A stretch of DNA of 64,000 bases from CAYREV01 sp964423345 (GTDB lineage Bacteria > Bacteroidota > Rhodothermia > Balneolales > Balneolaceae): the NCBI GenBank assembly GCA_964423345.1, contig CAYREV010000004.1, positions 62,001 to 126,000 on the forward strand, in the 5' to 3' direction. A program made the translations under genes and the position numbers. The notes beneath the pieces are model-generated. The model was given only the letters and a program-made list of their open reading frames with translations. It made no database searches and was not told the DNA's origin. Each line of letters starts with the position of its first letter. Position 1 is the first letter of the stretch. Shown one piece after another: positions 1 to 8,363 of this stretch.

Positions 1-1087
1 AGTTAAAAATGGGTCGATCGGAAATGGTATTGGGTGGAGGAACGTCAAGGTCAAGGGAGTCGGGCGGGGGGTTAAGCCACTTTTCTTCTCCTTCAAAGGT
101 GCTTCGGCTAATCTCCAGCATACCCGATTCCGGGTTCATAAACCGCTGGAGGAAGTTTCTGATGTTGTGGCCGTTGAGCATAAGGACCATCCTGCTGTAT
201 TGTCCCCGGAGCCGTATGGTATTGACAAATTCAAATTTGACGGCGTCACCCTGCTCAATCCAATAGGGATTTAAACTGCCGATCACATCCGAGTACACAC
301 GTACCGGCTCCAGTTTGCCATAGGCGGCATAGATAACCATGTCAAGAGTATCGGGTAATTCCCGGGCCGGCTGTTGAGTGGCTACACCGGTGGTATCATC
401 CTGCTTTTCGACCGGGGAGCCCAGGTTTAGCTGCAACGAGTCCGGTTTAACGGCCGTCGTGGTCTCCGGTGTGCGGTTGTCTTCTGCAGGGCCACCATTC
501 CGGTAATTATTAAGATAGATAAATGCCCCAATGGCAACTACGACGATGGCCAGGACCGCCACTCCCACCCAAACCCTGGAGCTTTTTTGCAGGGGAGTAA
601 ACTTTTTCCCCATATCTGCCCAGTCGACCGAATTGACCGAGGGAGGGGAGGGTACACCTTCGGAAGTATCGGGCGGGGTTTCCGGGGTGGATTCCGCTTT
701 CTTTTCGGGGGGTGCATGATCATGCACCATATCATCTTTGGGCGGAGCGGTGTCATCCTGCCCCTCTTTGTCCGGGGTCGAGCGGCCGTATTGAAAAGTG
801 GTTCGGGGTTTATCTCCCGAAGCTTTCTGCAACAGCCCCGAGTAGGTGCCTTCTTCAACCTGGTCAAGGGCTTTGACCGTAAGGTCGTCATCAATCTTTA
901 GGGCCTTTGCATAGCTGCGGACGTAACTTCTGATGTAGGTTTTATTCTGGCTAAGGTCACTGAAGATGGAGTCATCTTCAATGGATTGAAGAACATGGGG
1001 GGGTATCTTGGTGGCTGCATGAACATCTTCAATGCTCATGTCCAGTTCTTTACGTATGGCAGCCAGATCATTTCCAAGTGAGGCCAT
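1..1087 (-). CDS. RodZ-like HTH/transmembrane protein (partial, C-terminus off the left edge)
   Basis: The reading frame stays open for 362 codons from the ATG at 1085-1087 to the window edge, so the end is missing. Residues about 5-70 form a RodZ-type helix-turn-helix (starts MASLGNDLAAIRKELDMSIE, with a YIRSYVRSYAKAL segment). Residues 90-170 are a Pro/Asp/Glu-rich linker. One membrane segment follows at about 172-192 (VWVGVAVLAIVVVAIGAFIY). The rest, with a DMVIYAAYGKLEPVRVYSD stretch near residue 250, resembles the extracytoplasmic DUF4115-like domain. Proteins of this build link the MreB cytoskeleton to wall synthesis. That role is family knowledge; no MreB is visible here. The gene is divergent from comF across about 190 bp. 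Confidence 0.75.
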   Translation of the reverse strand, partial: MASLGNDLAAIRKELDMSIEDVHAATKIPPHVLQSIEDDSIFSDLSQNKTYIRSYVRSYAKALKIDDDLTVKALDQVEEGTYSGLLQKASGDKPRTTFQYGRSTPDKEGQDDTAPPKDDMVHDHAPPEKKAESTPETPPDTSEGVPSPPSVNSVDWADMGKKFTPLQKSSRVWVGVAVLAIVVVAIGAFIYLNNYRNGGPAEDNRTPETTTAVKPDSLQLNLGSPVEKQDDTTGVATQQPARELPDTLDMVIYAAYGKLEPVRVYSDVIGSLNPYWIEQGDAVKFEFVNTIRLRGQYSRMVLMLNGHNIRNFLQRFMNPESGMLEISRSTFEGEEKWLNPPPDSLDLDVPPPNTISDRPIFN

Positions 1088-1280
1088 AAAAGGAATTGTT
1101 ATGGATTAATAAAACAGATGCCGGGACTATGCAAGGGAACACCATACCATTCATAAATTAGCAGACAGAATGGGATAAATCTAATCAAATATCAGAGAGT
1201 GCAAAAATTTTTTGCCATTTCTTTTGAAGGGTGTAAGGAATGAAGGCGGGACTGGTCTTTATAGGTAAAGGCCACGCAAA

Positions 1281-2003
1281 ATGAAGAATCGTTTGATATA
1301 TTTGGCAAGGGAATGGTTAAGGGGATTATCTGAAGTGCCATTTCCCAATGTCTGTGTTTGCTGCGGACTGGAAACAACTCGCAGGGGCCGGCAGATATGC
1401 TCATTCTGCAGGGAGGAACGATTCCAGGATGCCAATCCCGACAACGAATACAGCGGCGGCGGCTTGATTCTGCCCGACGGCGTGACTGTTCAGCACGCCC
1501 TTTGGCAGTTTGACAAGGGAGGAATATTGCAGGAATTGATGCATAAGCTTAAATATGAGCGGTTAACCGGGATCGGCAGGGAACTGGGCCTGCTGGTTGC
1601 CCGACGGATGAGGGAGCACCCGCTTATTATGGAGAAGATTGGCGGAGGTGCCGCCATACTGGTGCCGGTCCCCTTACATTATCTGAAATACAGGCAGCGT
1701 GGATTCAATCAGGCTTTTACCATAGCCGCCGGAATCTGTGAGGTGATGGATATTCCGATTTGTGATGGCCGGTCGGTAATTCGGATGAAGGATACCGAAA
1801 GTCAGACAGGGTATACCATTGAGCAGAGAATAGAGAATGTGAAAAGTGCTTTTGAGATACGGCAACCGACAAAATTTGCCGGCAGGATAAGTATTATTGT
1901 CGATGATGTCTTTACCACCGGTGCCACTACATTTGAGCTTGCCTGCAGGTTGCGTGAAGCCGGAAGCTCCGAAATAATGATTGTCACGGCCGCCCAGGCG
2001 TGA
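1281..2003 (+). CDS. comF: ComF family phosphoribosyltransferase-like protein
   Basis: 240 aa, the usual ComF length. The N-terminal zinc-finger-like part has paired cysteines C25/C28 and C40/C43. It is followed by the family segment LVPVPLHYLKYRQRGFNQA (about 127-145) and a PRPP-loop motif, IIVDDVFTTGATT (about 205-217), typical of type I phosphoribosyltransferases. ComF proteins are linked to DNA uptake in competent bacteria, but many non-competent species carry one and its biochemical substrate is unclear. No other competence gene is nearby. The ATG at 1281 is the first start in frame before the zinc finger. Confidence 0.88.
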   Translation: MKNRLIYLAREWLRGLSEVPFPNVCVCCGLETTRRGRQICSFCREERFQDANPDNEYSGGGLILPDGVTVQHALWQFDKGGILQELMHKLKYERLTGIGRELGLLVARRMREHPLIMEKIGGGAAILVPVPLHYLKYRQRGFNQAFTIAAGICEVMDIPICDGRSVIRMKDTESQTGYTIEQRIENVKSAFEIRQPTKFAGRISIIVDDVFTTGATTFELACRLREAGSSEIMIVTAAQA

Positions 2004-2092
2004 TCTGCCAACAGCCTGTGATCTCCAGGGAGAGGGCCGGGGCCCCTTTTCAAGTCTGCTTTTTTCCAAAAAGAAAGATATTTTAGCCTCTT

Positions 2093-2722
2093 ATGGCAAA
2101 ACACCAGCCCCGCGGCACCCATCAATTATTTATAGAAACCAAACTGGGTATCGTTACCCGTACGGGTGAATGGTTTCATACCACCTCTGAAGAGATAGAA
2201 AAATTTGTCCCCGGCCTGCTTGATTCGGTTCGACTGGAAAAGCTGGTCAGGGAAGCCCGTGCATGGGTGAGGAGTGCCGACAGCTTATCATTAACTTTGC
2301 TTATGGCACTTCTATTCCTGGTGAATCCCTGGCTGGCTGCTGTTACCGCGGCTGCGTTTCACTGGCTTTGGTACACCTATAAAAGTGCCTTGGTTAACAC
2401 TTGGTCTGGCATGATCTTGTCGGCTTTGAACAGCGACGGCTACCAGTATATTATTGCACTGGTAGCATTGAGCCTGCTGGGGATGGAGGGCTATTATACC
2501 GCACTCGTCATTGGTGCTCTTTACTTTTTTGTATTTCGCTTCAGCTTGCTGGACAAAGCCTGGGATAGGTTAACCGCTTCCGAAGAGTTGACCCTTAACG
2601 ACCGCCTCATGAAGATGCTTCTGATCAAATATGCCATCTCCGAAGGGCTTTCTCCTAAAAAGGTGCAGGAGATGGAAGATCGAATAGTGGAAAAAGCAAC
2701 GAGTAGAAAAGGAGGGGGGTGA
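2093..2722 (+). CDS. Hypothetical membrane protein
   Basis: 209 aa; I do not recognise the family. The first 60 residues are soluble and charged. Hydrophobic stretches at about 65-95, 117-133 and 135-152 suggest three or four membrane segments. The last 50 residues are again charged and probably cytoplasmic. The C-terminal codons (ending KGGG) double as the purine-rich ribosome-binding site of the next gene, which starts 4 bp after this stop. The two are therefore almost certainly co-transcribed and translationally linked. No catalytic motif is visible. Confidence 0.7.
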   Translation: MAKHQPRGTHQLFIETKLGIVTRTGEWFHTTSEEIEKFVPGLLDSVRLEKLVREARAWVRSADSLSLTLLMALLFLVNPWLAAVTAAAFHWLWYTYKSALVNTWSGMILSALNSDGYQYIIALVALSLLGMEGYYTALVIGALYFFVFRFSLLDKAWDRLTASEELTLNDRLMKMLLIKYAISEGLSPKKVQEMEDRIVEKATSRKGGG

Positions 2723-2726
2723 AAAA

Positions 2727-3362
2727 TTGAGCAGTACGGATATTTATATAGCCCGTCATGGTGAAACCGAATATAACCGTAAGGGACAGCTTCAGGGCAG
2801 GGGTATTGACAAGCCCCTGAATAAAAAGGGGCGCCTGCAGGCGAGGGCCATAGCCGACGAAGTTAAGGGGATATCTGTTGATGCCATCTACAGCAGCAGT
2901 TTGCTCCGTTCACGGGAAACAGCGGAGATCATTGCGTGGACCCTTCGGATGAAATATGATTTTTTCCCGGAACTCGACGAAATGAGTTTCGGAGTGCTTG
3001 AAGGAAAGCCGGCAGCTGAGATACAAGACCGACTCGACCGACTTCACCGAAGCTGGAAGGAGGGCAAGGTGGATGAAGCACTGGAGGAGGGGGAAAGCCC
3101 TTCGGCGGTACTTGAAAGGGTTACCGCCCGGATGGATAATATAATAAGGGAACACAAGGGTGATAATTTATTGTTCGTTTTGCACGGGCGGCTTATTCGC
3201 ATCCTGCTTTCACACTGGCTGGGTTACGGACTTTCGGCTATGCACCGGATTGAACATACCACCGGGGCCCTCTACCATATACGCAAGCGGGAAGAGGAAT
3301 TTGAGGCGGTATACCTTAAGAAAGTAGATCACCTGGAGGATATAGAAGAGGAATATTCCTAA
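2727..3362 (+). CDS. Histidine phosphatase family protein (phosphoglycerate mutase-like)
   Basis: 211 aa. The phosphohistidine motif RHGETEYN (H11 nucleophile) opens the protein. A second catalytic His sits in FVLHGRLIRI (H153), and the conserved acidic residue in ELDEMSFGVLEG. This is the cofactor-independent phosphatase/GpmB-like branch; the substrate cannot be told from sequence (CobC, GpmB-like and broad-specificity phosphatases look alike). The start is TTG at 2727, supported by a strong Shine-Dalgarno-like GGAGGGGGGTG at 2711-2721 inside the end of the preceding gene. Confidence 0.88.
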   Translation: MSSTDIYIARHGETEYNRKGQLQGRGIDKPLNKKGRLQARAIADEVKGISVDAIYSSSLLRSRETAEIIAWTLRMKYDFFPELDEMSFGVLEGKPAAEIQDRLDRLHRSWKEGKVDEALEEGESPSAVLERVTARMDNIIREHKGDNLLFVLHGRLIRILLSHWLGYGLSAMHRIEHTTGALYHIRKREEEFEAVYLKKVDHLEDIEEEYS

Positions 3363-3454
3363 CAGCTATGCCAGGGCAACCTGAAAGGTTCCATATATTG
3401 CTGTATTCAGTTTCAGTATCAAATAGTTTTATGAATTAATTCATATTTTAGGAA

Positions 3455-4144
3455 ATGAGCGAAAAAGTAAAAGAAATGTTTGCCGATATAGCTGACGACT
3501 ATGATCGGATAAATTCCATCCTGTCGTTCGGGGTTCATCATGCCTGGCGGGCAAAGACTGTTCAGTTAAGCGGAGCCCACAGGGGCGACCATGTACTGGA
3601 TTGTGCAACGGGGACCGGAGATCTGGCCCTTGAGTTTAAGGAAAAAGTGGGTGAGGAGGGATATGTACTGGGAACCGATTTCTGTGAGGCGATGATTGAG
3701 CAGGCCCCTGCAAAGTCCGAAAAGCAGGGACTTGAAGTTGATTTTGAGGTGGCCGATGCAATGAACCTGCCTTATGAAAATGACCGGTTTGATATTGCCA
3801 GTATAGCTTTCGGAATTCGTAATGTGGACGAGCCGGTGAAAGCCCTCGGTGAGATGGCGAGGGTGGTGAAGCCGGGAGGCAGTGTGGTTGTACTGGAATT
3901 CGGTCAGCCCAAAGGCCTGTTGAAATACCCTTATGAGCTGTACAGCCAATATATCATGCCTGCCGTAGGCGGATGGTTAAGTGGTAACAGGGAGGCTTAC
4001 ACCTACCTCCCGAAGACCAGTGCCCGTTTCCCGGCCGGCGGACAGTTTATCAAACTGATGGATGAGACCGGTTCTTTTTCGGTAGCCGACTACAAAAAGC
4101 TGACCGGCGGTATCGCCTATATTTATGTAGGGACCGTCAAATAA
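3455..4144 (+). CDS. menG: Demethylmenaquinone methyltransferase (UbiE/MenG)
   Basis: 229 aa class I SAM methyltransferase. SAM motif I is VLDCATGTGDLAL (about 47-59), and the C-terminus GGIAYIYVGTVK is the usual UbiE/MenG ending. It methylates demethylmenaquinone in the last step of menaquinone synthesis. With no sign of ubiquinone genes, and a Bacteroidota-type succinate dehydrogenase downstream in the window, the menaquinone role is more likely than the ubiquinone one. It is followed at 55 bp by fabZ on the same strand. Confidence 0.93.
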   Translation: MSEKVKEMFADIADDYDRINSILSFGVHHAWRAKTVQLSGAHRGDHVLDCATGTGDLALEFKEKVGEEGYVLGTDFCEAMIEQAPAKSEKQGLEVDFEVADAMNLPYENDRFDIASIAFGIRNVDEPVKALGEMARVVKPGGSVVVLEFGQPKGLLKYPYELYSQYIMPAVGGWLSGNREAYTYLPKTSARFPAGGQFIKLMDETGSFSVADYKKLTGGIAYIYVGTVK

Positions 4145-4199
4145 TTTAATTTGAGTGTATTTTCTGTATAATTGAACACCTTAAACGAAAATAAATCCC

Positions 4200-4646
4200 A
4201 TGTCCGTTTTGGAAATTGAAGATATTAAAAAGCTTATCCCCCATCGTTACCCCTTCCTTTTGGTTGACAGGGTGCTGGAGTTGGAAGAAGAGCGTATTGT
4301 TTCCCTGAAGAATGTCACAGTGAATGAGGAGTTTTTCAATGGGCATTTCCCGGGTACGCCCCTGATGCCGGGAGTGCTGCAGGTAGAAGCGATGGCTCAA
4401 AGTGCATGTATCATGCTTATGGAAAAACATGTCGAGGATACAGATAGGAAGCTTGTAGTATTTACGGGTATCAAAAATGCGAAATTCAGAAAGTCGGTCG
4501 TACCCGGCGACCAGCTCAGGATGGAGGTTAGATTGGTAAACCGGCGGCGTGGCTTTGTAACCATGGAGGGAGAAGCTACCGTAGATGGGACTACCGTATG
4601 TGAGCTGGAGGCTTCCGCTGCAATCGTTGATCGCGAGGACTCATGA
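4200..4646 (+). CDS. fabZ: 3-hydroxyacyl-ACP dehydratase FabZ
   Basis: 148 aa hot-dog fold enzyme dehydrating 3-hydroxyacyl-ACP in type II fatty-acid elongation. The family signature is complete: LIPHRYPFLLVDRV near the N-terminus, then NGHFPGTPLMPGVLQVEAMAQ with catalytic H49 and E63. The length matches stand-alone FabZ and not the LpxC-FabZ fusion common in Bacteroidetes. Its stop overlaps the panB start by 4 bp (ATGA at 4643), so the two are translationally coupled. Confidence 0.95.
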   Translation: MSVLEIEDIKKLIPHRYPFLLVDRVLELEEERIVSLKNVTVNEEFFNGHFPGTPLMPGVLQVEAMAQSACIMLMEKHVEDTDRKLVVFTGIKNAKFRKSVVPGDQLRMEVRLVNRRRGFVTMEGEATVDGTTVCELEASAAIVDREDS

Positions 4647-5476
4647 GTACACAACAATCAGACTTTTCCGAAAGGCCACCCAAGGTAACCACCCAGACGG
4701 TGGTGGATATGAAACAGGAGGCGGAGAAAATAAGCATGCTTACCGCCTACGACTTTACCATGGCCCGCATCATTGATGCGGCCGGTATTGATGTGATTCT
4801 TGTAGGCGATTCGGCAAGTAATGTGATGGCCGGTTACGACACGACGGTCCCGATGACCCTTGATCATATGATCTATCATGCATCCTGCGTAGTTCGGGGG
4901 GTCGACCGGGCCCTGGTTATTGCCGACCTGCCTTTTATGAGTTACCAGGTAACTTCCAAGGAAGCCCTGATAAGTGCCGGCAGGATGATGAAGGAAGCCG
5001 GGGTACATGGCATCAAGGTTGAGGGTGGCAAACCCATTGCCGATACGGTACGGAAAATAGTGGAGGCGGGAATACCGGTCATGGGCCACCTGGGCCTTAC
5101 CCCTCAGAGTATTTACAAATTTGGCACCTATAAGGTCCGGGCTACGGATGATTCGGAGGCGGAAACGCTTTTTGAAGATGCCAAAAGGCTTGAAAAGGCA
5201 GGCTGCTTTTCTGTTGTTCTTGAAAAAATACCCGCGCAGCTTGCCGCCAGGGTGACCGAAGAACTCAGTATTCCGACTATCGGTATCGGGGCCGGCGCCA
5301 ATTGTGACGGGCAGGTGCTGGTTACGCACGATATGCTGGGACTCAACAAGGAGTTTAATCCGCGTTTTTTACGGCGCTATGCCGATTTCGACAGGGATAT
5401 GACCGAAGCGGTCAGGAATTACATACGGGACGTGAAGAAAGGAGAATTTCCCGACGAAGAGGAGCAGTACGGTTAA
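4643..5476 (+). CDS. panB: 3-methyl-2-oxobutanoate hydroxymethyltransferase
   Basis: 277 aa. PanB makes ketopantoate from 2-oxoisovalerate and methylene-THF, the first committed step to pantothenate and CoA. Visible signatures are LVGDSASNVMAGYDTT with metal-binding Asp, LPFMSYQ, KVEGG, MGHLGLTPQS, the catalytic Glu in VLEKIPAQLA and the GIGAGANCDGQVLV loop. It overlaps fabZ by 4 bp. The CoA-pathway genes coaBC and coaX lie elsewhere in this window. Confidence 0.96.
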   Translation: MSTQQSDFSERPPKVTTQTVVDMKQEAEKISMLTAYDFTMARIIDAAGIDVILVGDSASNVMAGYDTTVPMTLDHMIYHASCVVRGVDRALVIADLPFMSYQVTSKEALISAGRMMKEAGVHGIKVEGGKPIADTVRKIVEAGIPVMGHLGLTPQSIYKFGTYKVRATDDSEAETLFEDAKRLEKAGCFSVVLEKIPAQLAARVTEELSIPTIGIGAGANCDGQVLVTHDMLGLNKEFNPRFLRRYADFDRDMTEAVRNYIRDVKKGEFPDEEEQYG

Positions 5477-5511
5477 TCCGGTTATATATTTAATTACAAA
5501 GGGGTACAGTT

Positions 5512-6279
5512 ATGAGCAATTCCGACATGGAACCGGTTATTTTAGTTTGCAATGACGACGGTATTTTTTCACCGGGCATCAAAGCCCTTGCCGAGGTGGC
5601 CTACGAATTCGGTGAAGTGGAGATTATTGCCCCGGACCGCCAGCAGAGTGCGGTAGGTCACGCGGTAACCGTTTCGACCCCGCTCAGGTCCCGCTCCTTT
5701 CAAATTGACGGCCGGTTTAACGGGGAGGCGGTGACCGGCACTCCGGCCGATTCGGTAAAGCTGGCTCACGATCAGCTTATGAAACGCAAGCCCGACCTGG
5801 TAGTCAGCGGCATCAATCACGGCAGCAATGCGGGAGTGAATATTCTCTACTCGGGCACCGTAAGTGCGGCTACGGAAGGGACGATTCTGGGATACCCTTC
5901 CATAGCGGTCAGCTGTACCGACTATGATGAGGACGCCGATCTGAGCGGGGCCAAGGAGGCGGCCCGTAAGGTGATCAGGTATGTGCTCAACCAGGGCCTT
6001 CCCAAGGGCATCACCTTAAACCTGAATGTGCCTGCCGGCCCCCTGAGAGGGATCAAGTGGGCTCGGCAGGCCAACAGCCGTTACGTAGAGGAATTTGAAG
6101 GGAGGGTGGACCCCAACAACCGTTCCTATTACTGGATGACGGGGAGGCTGCAATTGCTCGATGAGGGGGACGACCTTGATGTGAATGTCCTGAAAAAAGG
6201 GTATGCCTCGCTCACTCCCATACAATATGATATGACGGCCTATACGCTGCTCAAGAAAGTAGAGGATATCGAATTGTAG
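5512..6279 (+). CDS. surE: 5'/3'-nucleotidase SurE
   Basis: 255 aa stationary-phase survival phosphatase acting on nucleoside monophosphates. The metal site is CNDDGIFSPGIKAL (N14, D15, D16), followed by APDRQQSAVGHAVTV, GTPADSVKLA and SGINHGSNAGVNILYSGTVSAA, all SurE hallmarks. It lies 35 bp after panB on the same strand and is probably the last gene of that run, since the next gene converges with it. Confidence 0.95.
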   Translation: MSNSDMEPVILVCNDDGIFSPGIKALAEVAYEFGEVEIIAPDRQQSAVGHAVTVSTPLRSRSFQIDGRFNGEAVTGTPADSVKLAHDQLMKRKPDLVVSGINHGSNAGVNILYSGTVSAATEGTILGYPSIAVSCTDYDEDADLSGAKEAARKVIRYVLNQGLPKGITLNLNVPAGPLRGIKWARQANSRYVEEFEGRVDPNNRSYYWMTGRLQLLDEGDDLDVNVLKKGYASLTPIQYDMTAYTLLKKVEDIEL

Positions 6280-6302
6280 AACAATGTATCAGTAACAGGT
6301 GA

Positions 6303-7163
6303 CTAGTGGCCGTTTTCCCGCAGCATCTTTACGACTCCCAGCCAAAAAGCATTAAAGAGATGCCGGCGACTCTCCTTAACCCGCAGGTTCATCTGTTCGA
6401 GATGTGAAATCCTGCCCGTGCTGAAATGTTTGCCCCACTTGGAACTTTCAACGGATACCATGCCGTCGTTGAGCCCTTCCTCCCTGTAAATATAGTTGTT
6501 TTGAAACCGCGAAATGACCGCAATCGGTTGTTCCGTTCCCTTGCCCACGGCAGAGCTGTAAGAGTAGTAGGGGACCCCCTCGGCATCGGGGACGCCGGGG
6601 TTAAATTCTTCGTTTACATACTGACGTGTTAGTTGCCGGGCCGAGGCGGCCGAATCGCTTTCTCCCTTGGGATAGGTCCTGTTGCCCATCCAGTCAAGCA
6701 TGTCGGCCATCTTTTCCTTGATTTTATCGGGGGCTTTAAGAGTGAGTTCGGCCAGGCTGGTCCCCCGGTGGGGAGTCGAAATAGTGGTAAGAGAGGAAAC
6801 CTTGTCGGCAATACCCAGCTTGGCCAGGGCATACCGCATGTCGAGCCCACCCATACTGTGGGCAATGATATTCAGTTTGGGAGCTTCCGTTTTTTCAAAC
6901 AGGTGCTGAATTACGTGAATCCAGCTTTCGGCCCGGGTCTCAATCCTGGCATAGGGCACGATATTTGGGGCAAAGGCGCGAACATTATGGCTGCGAAGGA
7001 ACATGGCTACATCATAGAGAGGCGAAGGTTTTACCAGGGTTGCAATAGCCCCATAGCCGTGACACAGCAGCACCGGATATTGAAGGTCAATATGCTCAGG
7101 CTCGGGAAACTCCCGGAGTTCCAGTTTCTTCAGCCATCTGTCGGTATCAAACTGCTCAATCAT
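6303..7163 (-). CDS. Alpha/beta hydrolase, lipase-like
   Basis: 286 aa. The serine-hydrolase triad is intact by eye: oxyanion HGYG (35-38), nucleophile S103 in AHSMGGLD, acid D233 in GLNDGMVSVESSKWG and H254 in RISHLEQMN. The NDGMV..SS.WG segment is close to the same region of true bacterial triacylglycerol lipases. No signal peptide is visible, so it is probably cytoplasmic; the substrate is unknown. It sits 10 bp downstream of the next minus-strand gene, suggesting co-transcription. Confidence 0.85.
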   Translation of the reverse strand: MIEQFDTDRWLKKLELREFPEPEHIDLQYPVLLCHGYGAIATLVKPSPLYDVAMFLRSHNVRAFAPNIVPYARIETRAESWIHVIQHLFEKTEAPKLNIIAHSMGGLDMRYALAKLGIADKVSSLTTISTPHRGTSLAELTLKAPDKIKEKMADMLDWMGNRTYPKGESDSAASARQLTRQYVNEEFNPGVPDAEGVPYYSYSSAVGKGTEQPIAVISRFQNNYIYREEGLNDGMVSVESSKWGKHFSTGRISHLEQMNLRVKESRRHLFNAFWLGVVKMLRENGH

Positions 7164-7173
7164 GGTCCATTAC

Positions 7174-8142
7174 TTAATTGCTTTTAGCCGGCGGTATGAT
7201 TTGAAGTCCGGATTTCTTGAAATCGGCCAATTGGGACTGCAGCCAATTCAGCGATTCCTCTTCGGCCATTACAATGGCAATGGGATGTTCGCCCCGCCGT
7301 GCCTTCAATCTGAATTTATTAAGTTCGTTGGTAAAGGTGCTTTTTCCCACCGACTCATGCAGCAGTATAGCTTCGCTGACATCGACAAATGAGAGGGATT
7401 TGTTTTTGTCGTCCCCTTTAATTTCCGTCTCCAGTTCATGAAAACTGAGAACTTCTGCGTCGGGCATCAGCTGTTGAAGAAGCTGAAGCCTGGGGTATGA
7501 AGAGCTCTCCTTCGCGGGGACGGTACCGGTTGTTTCCGATTCCCTGACCCAGAACATGATGTCGGAATACCGTTCTTCGACCTGTTCCCTTATGGCTTTT
7601 GCCTCTTCCGGATTCTGAACCATAAAAACCAACGGTATGGGATCACCGAAACTTTCAATAAGATCCAGCATCTCTTTTGAAGGGGCTTTCCTGAAGGCCA
7701 CCATGATGCTGGCGAAATTTTGTCTCAACACAAGGTCGGGATCGGTTCTAAGGAATATTGAGCTGAACACATTTTCATTGTAGAGCAGGTGAATTATAAA
7801 ATCCTTTTCGGGGAATACCACTTTGGTTGGGGTTTCCACGTTGTAGGGATAGAAGGTATGACGTATCTGCTGATGCAGGTGTGTTTTGGAAAAACCGGGG
7901 GGGACGTCTACAAAATATTCTTTTCTTTGATTGACAGAGTCCAGCCGGATGATTCGTTCATGGACCTGGTCTTGGGAAATATTAAACAGTTCCAGGTCAT
8001 TTTTCAGCAGGGAGTCCGCTTCCGAGAAACTGCTGAGATTGCGTATCGTCATGCCCGAAGAGTGTACAAGCAGGAATCCGCTGAGGATACAAGCCAGAAG
8101 CAGCAGTACGACAATCAGGTATTTTTTATTTCGTTCGGACAC
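7174..8142 (-). CDS. Hypothetical membrane-anchored protein
   Basis: I do not recognise the family. The frame is open to 8253, but the first 37 residues of that longer version look like intergenic translation. A GTG at 8142 starts SERNKKYLIVVLLLLACILSGFLLV, a short charged head followed by a hydrophobic signal-anchor, which is a more natural N-terminus (322 aa). The rest is soluble with no Cys clusters or obvious catalytic motif, and probably faces the periplasm. It is followed closely by the lipase-like gene on the same strand, so it could be its exported or accessory partner; that is a guess from position only. Confidence 0.62.
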   Translation of the reverse strand: MSERNKKYLIVVLLLLACILSGFLLVHSSGMTIRNLSSFSEADSLLKNDLELFNISQDQVHERIIRLDSVNQRKEYFVDVPPGFSKTHLHQQIRHTFYPYNVETPTKVVFPEKDFIIHLLYNENVFSSIFLRTDPDLVLRQNFASIMVAFRKAPSKEMLDLIESFGDPIPLVFMVQNPEEAKAIREQVEERYSDIMFWVRESETTGTVPAKESSSYPRLQLLQQLMPDAEVLSFHELETEIKGDDKNKSLSFVDVSEAILLHESVGKSTFTNELNKFRLKARRGEHPIAIVMAEEESLNWLQSQLADFKKSGLQIIPPAKSN

Positions 8143-8363
8143 TCGGTGATTCGTTAATTGCGGGAAAGTTTTATAAGTTGGTGATACCTTAGCCCCGAAG
8201 ATATTCCATCCGTTCCCAAAGATAATATTTACTCGTGCTGTTTTGAAAAACAATTCTGTTTAAAAGTCGGGTGCTGTCATAATGGTATTTCGGAACGGTT
8301 ACGAAACGGTCATTTTTTTCTCGATATTAGGTCTTTTACCGGCATTTCAATAGTATACAATGT

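Noticed and set aside
2004..2092. GC-rich GGCCGGGGCCCC stretch after comF as a terminator.
   Set aside because: The symmetric part is short and not followed by a convincing T-run in the right register.
8143..8253. Extension of the unknown anchored protein to the ATG at 8253.
   Set aside because: The extra 37 residues would put the hydrophobic anchor at residues 45-62, and they look like spacer translation.
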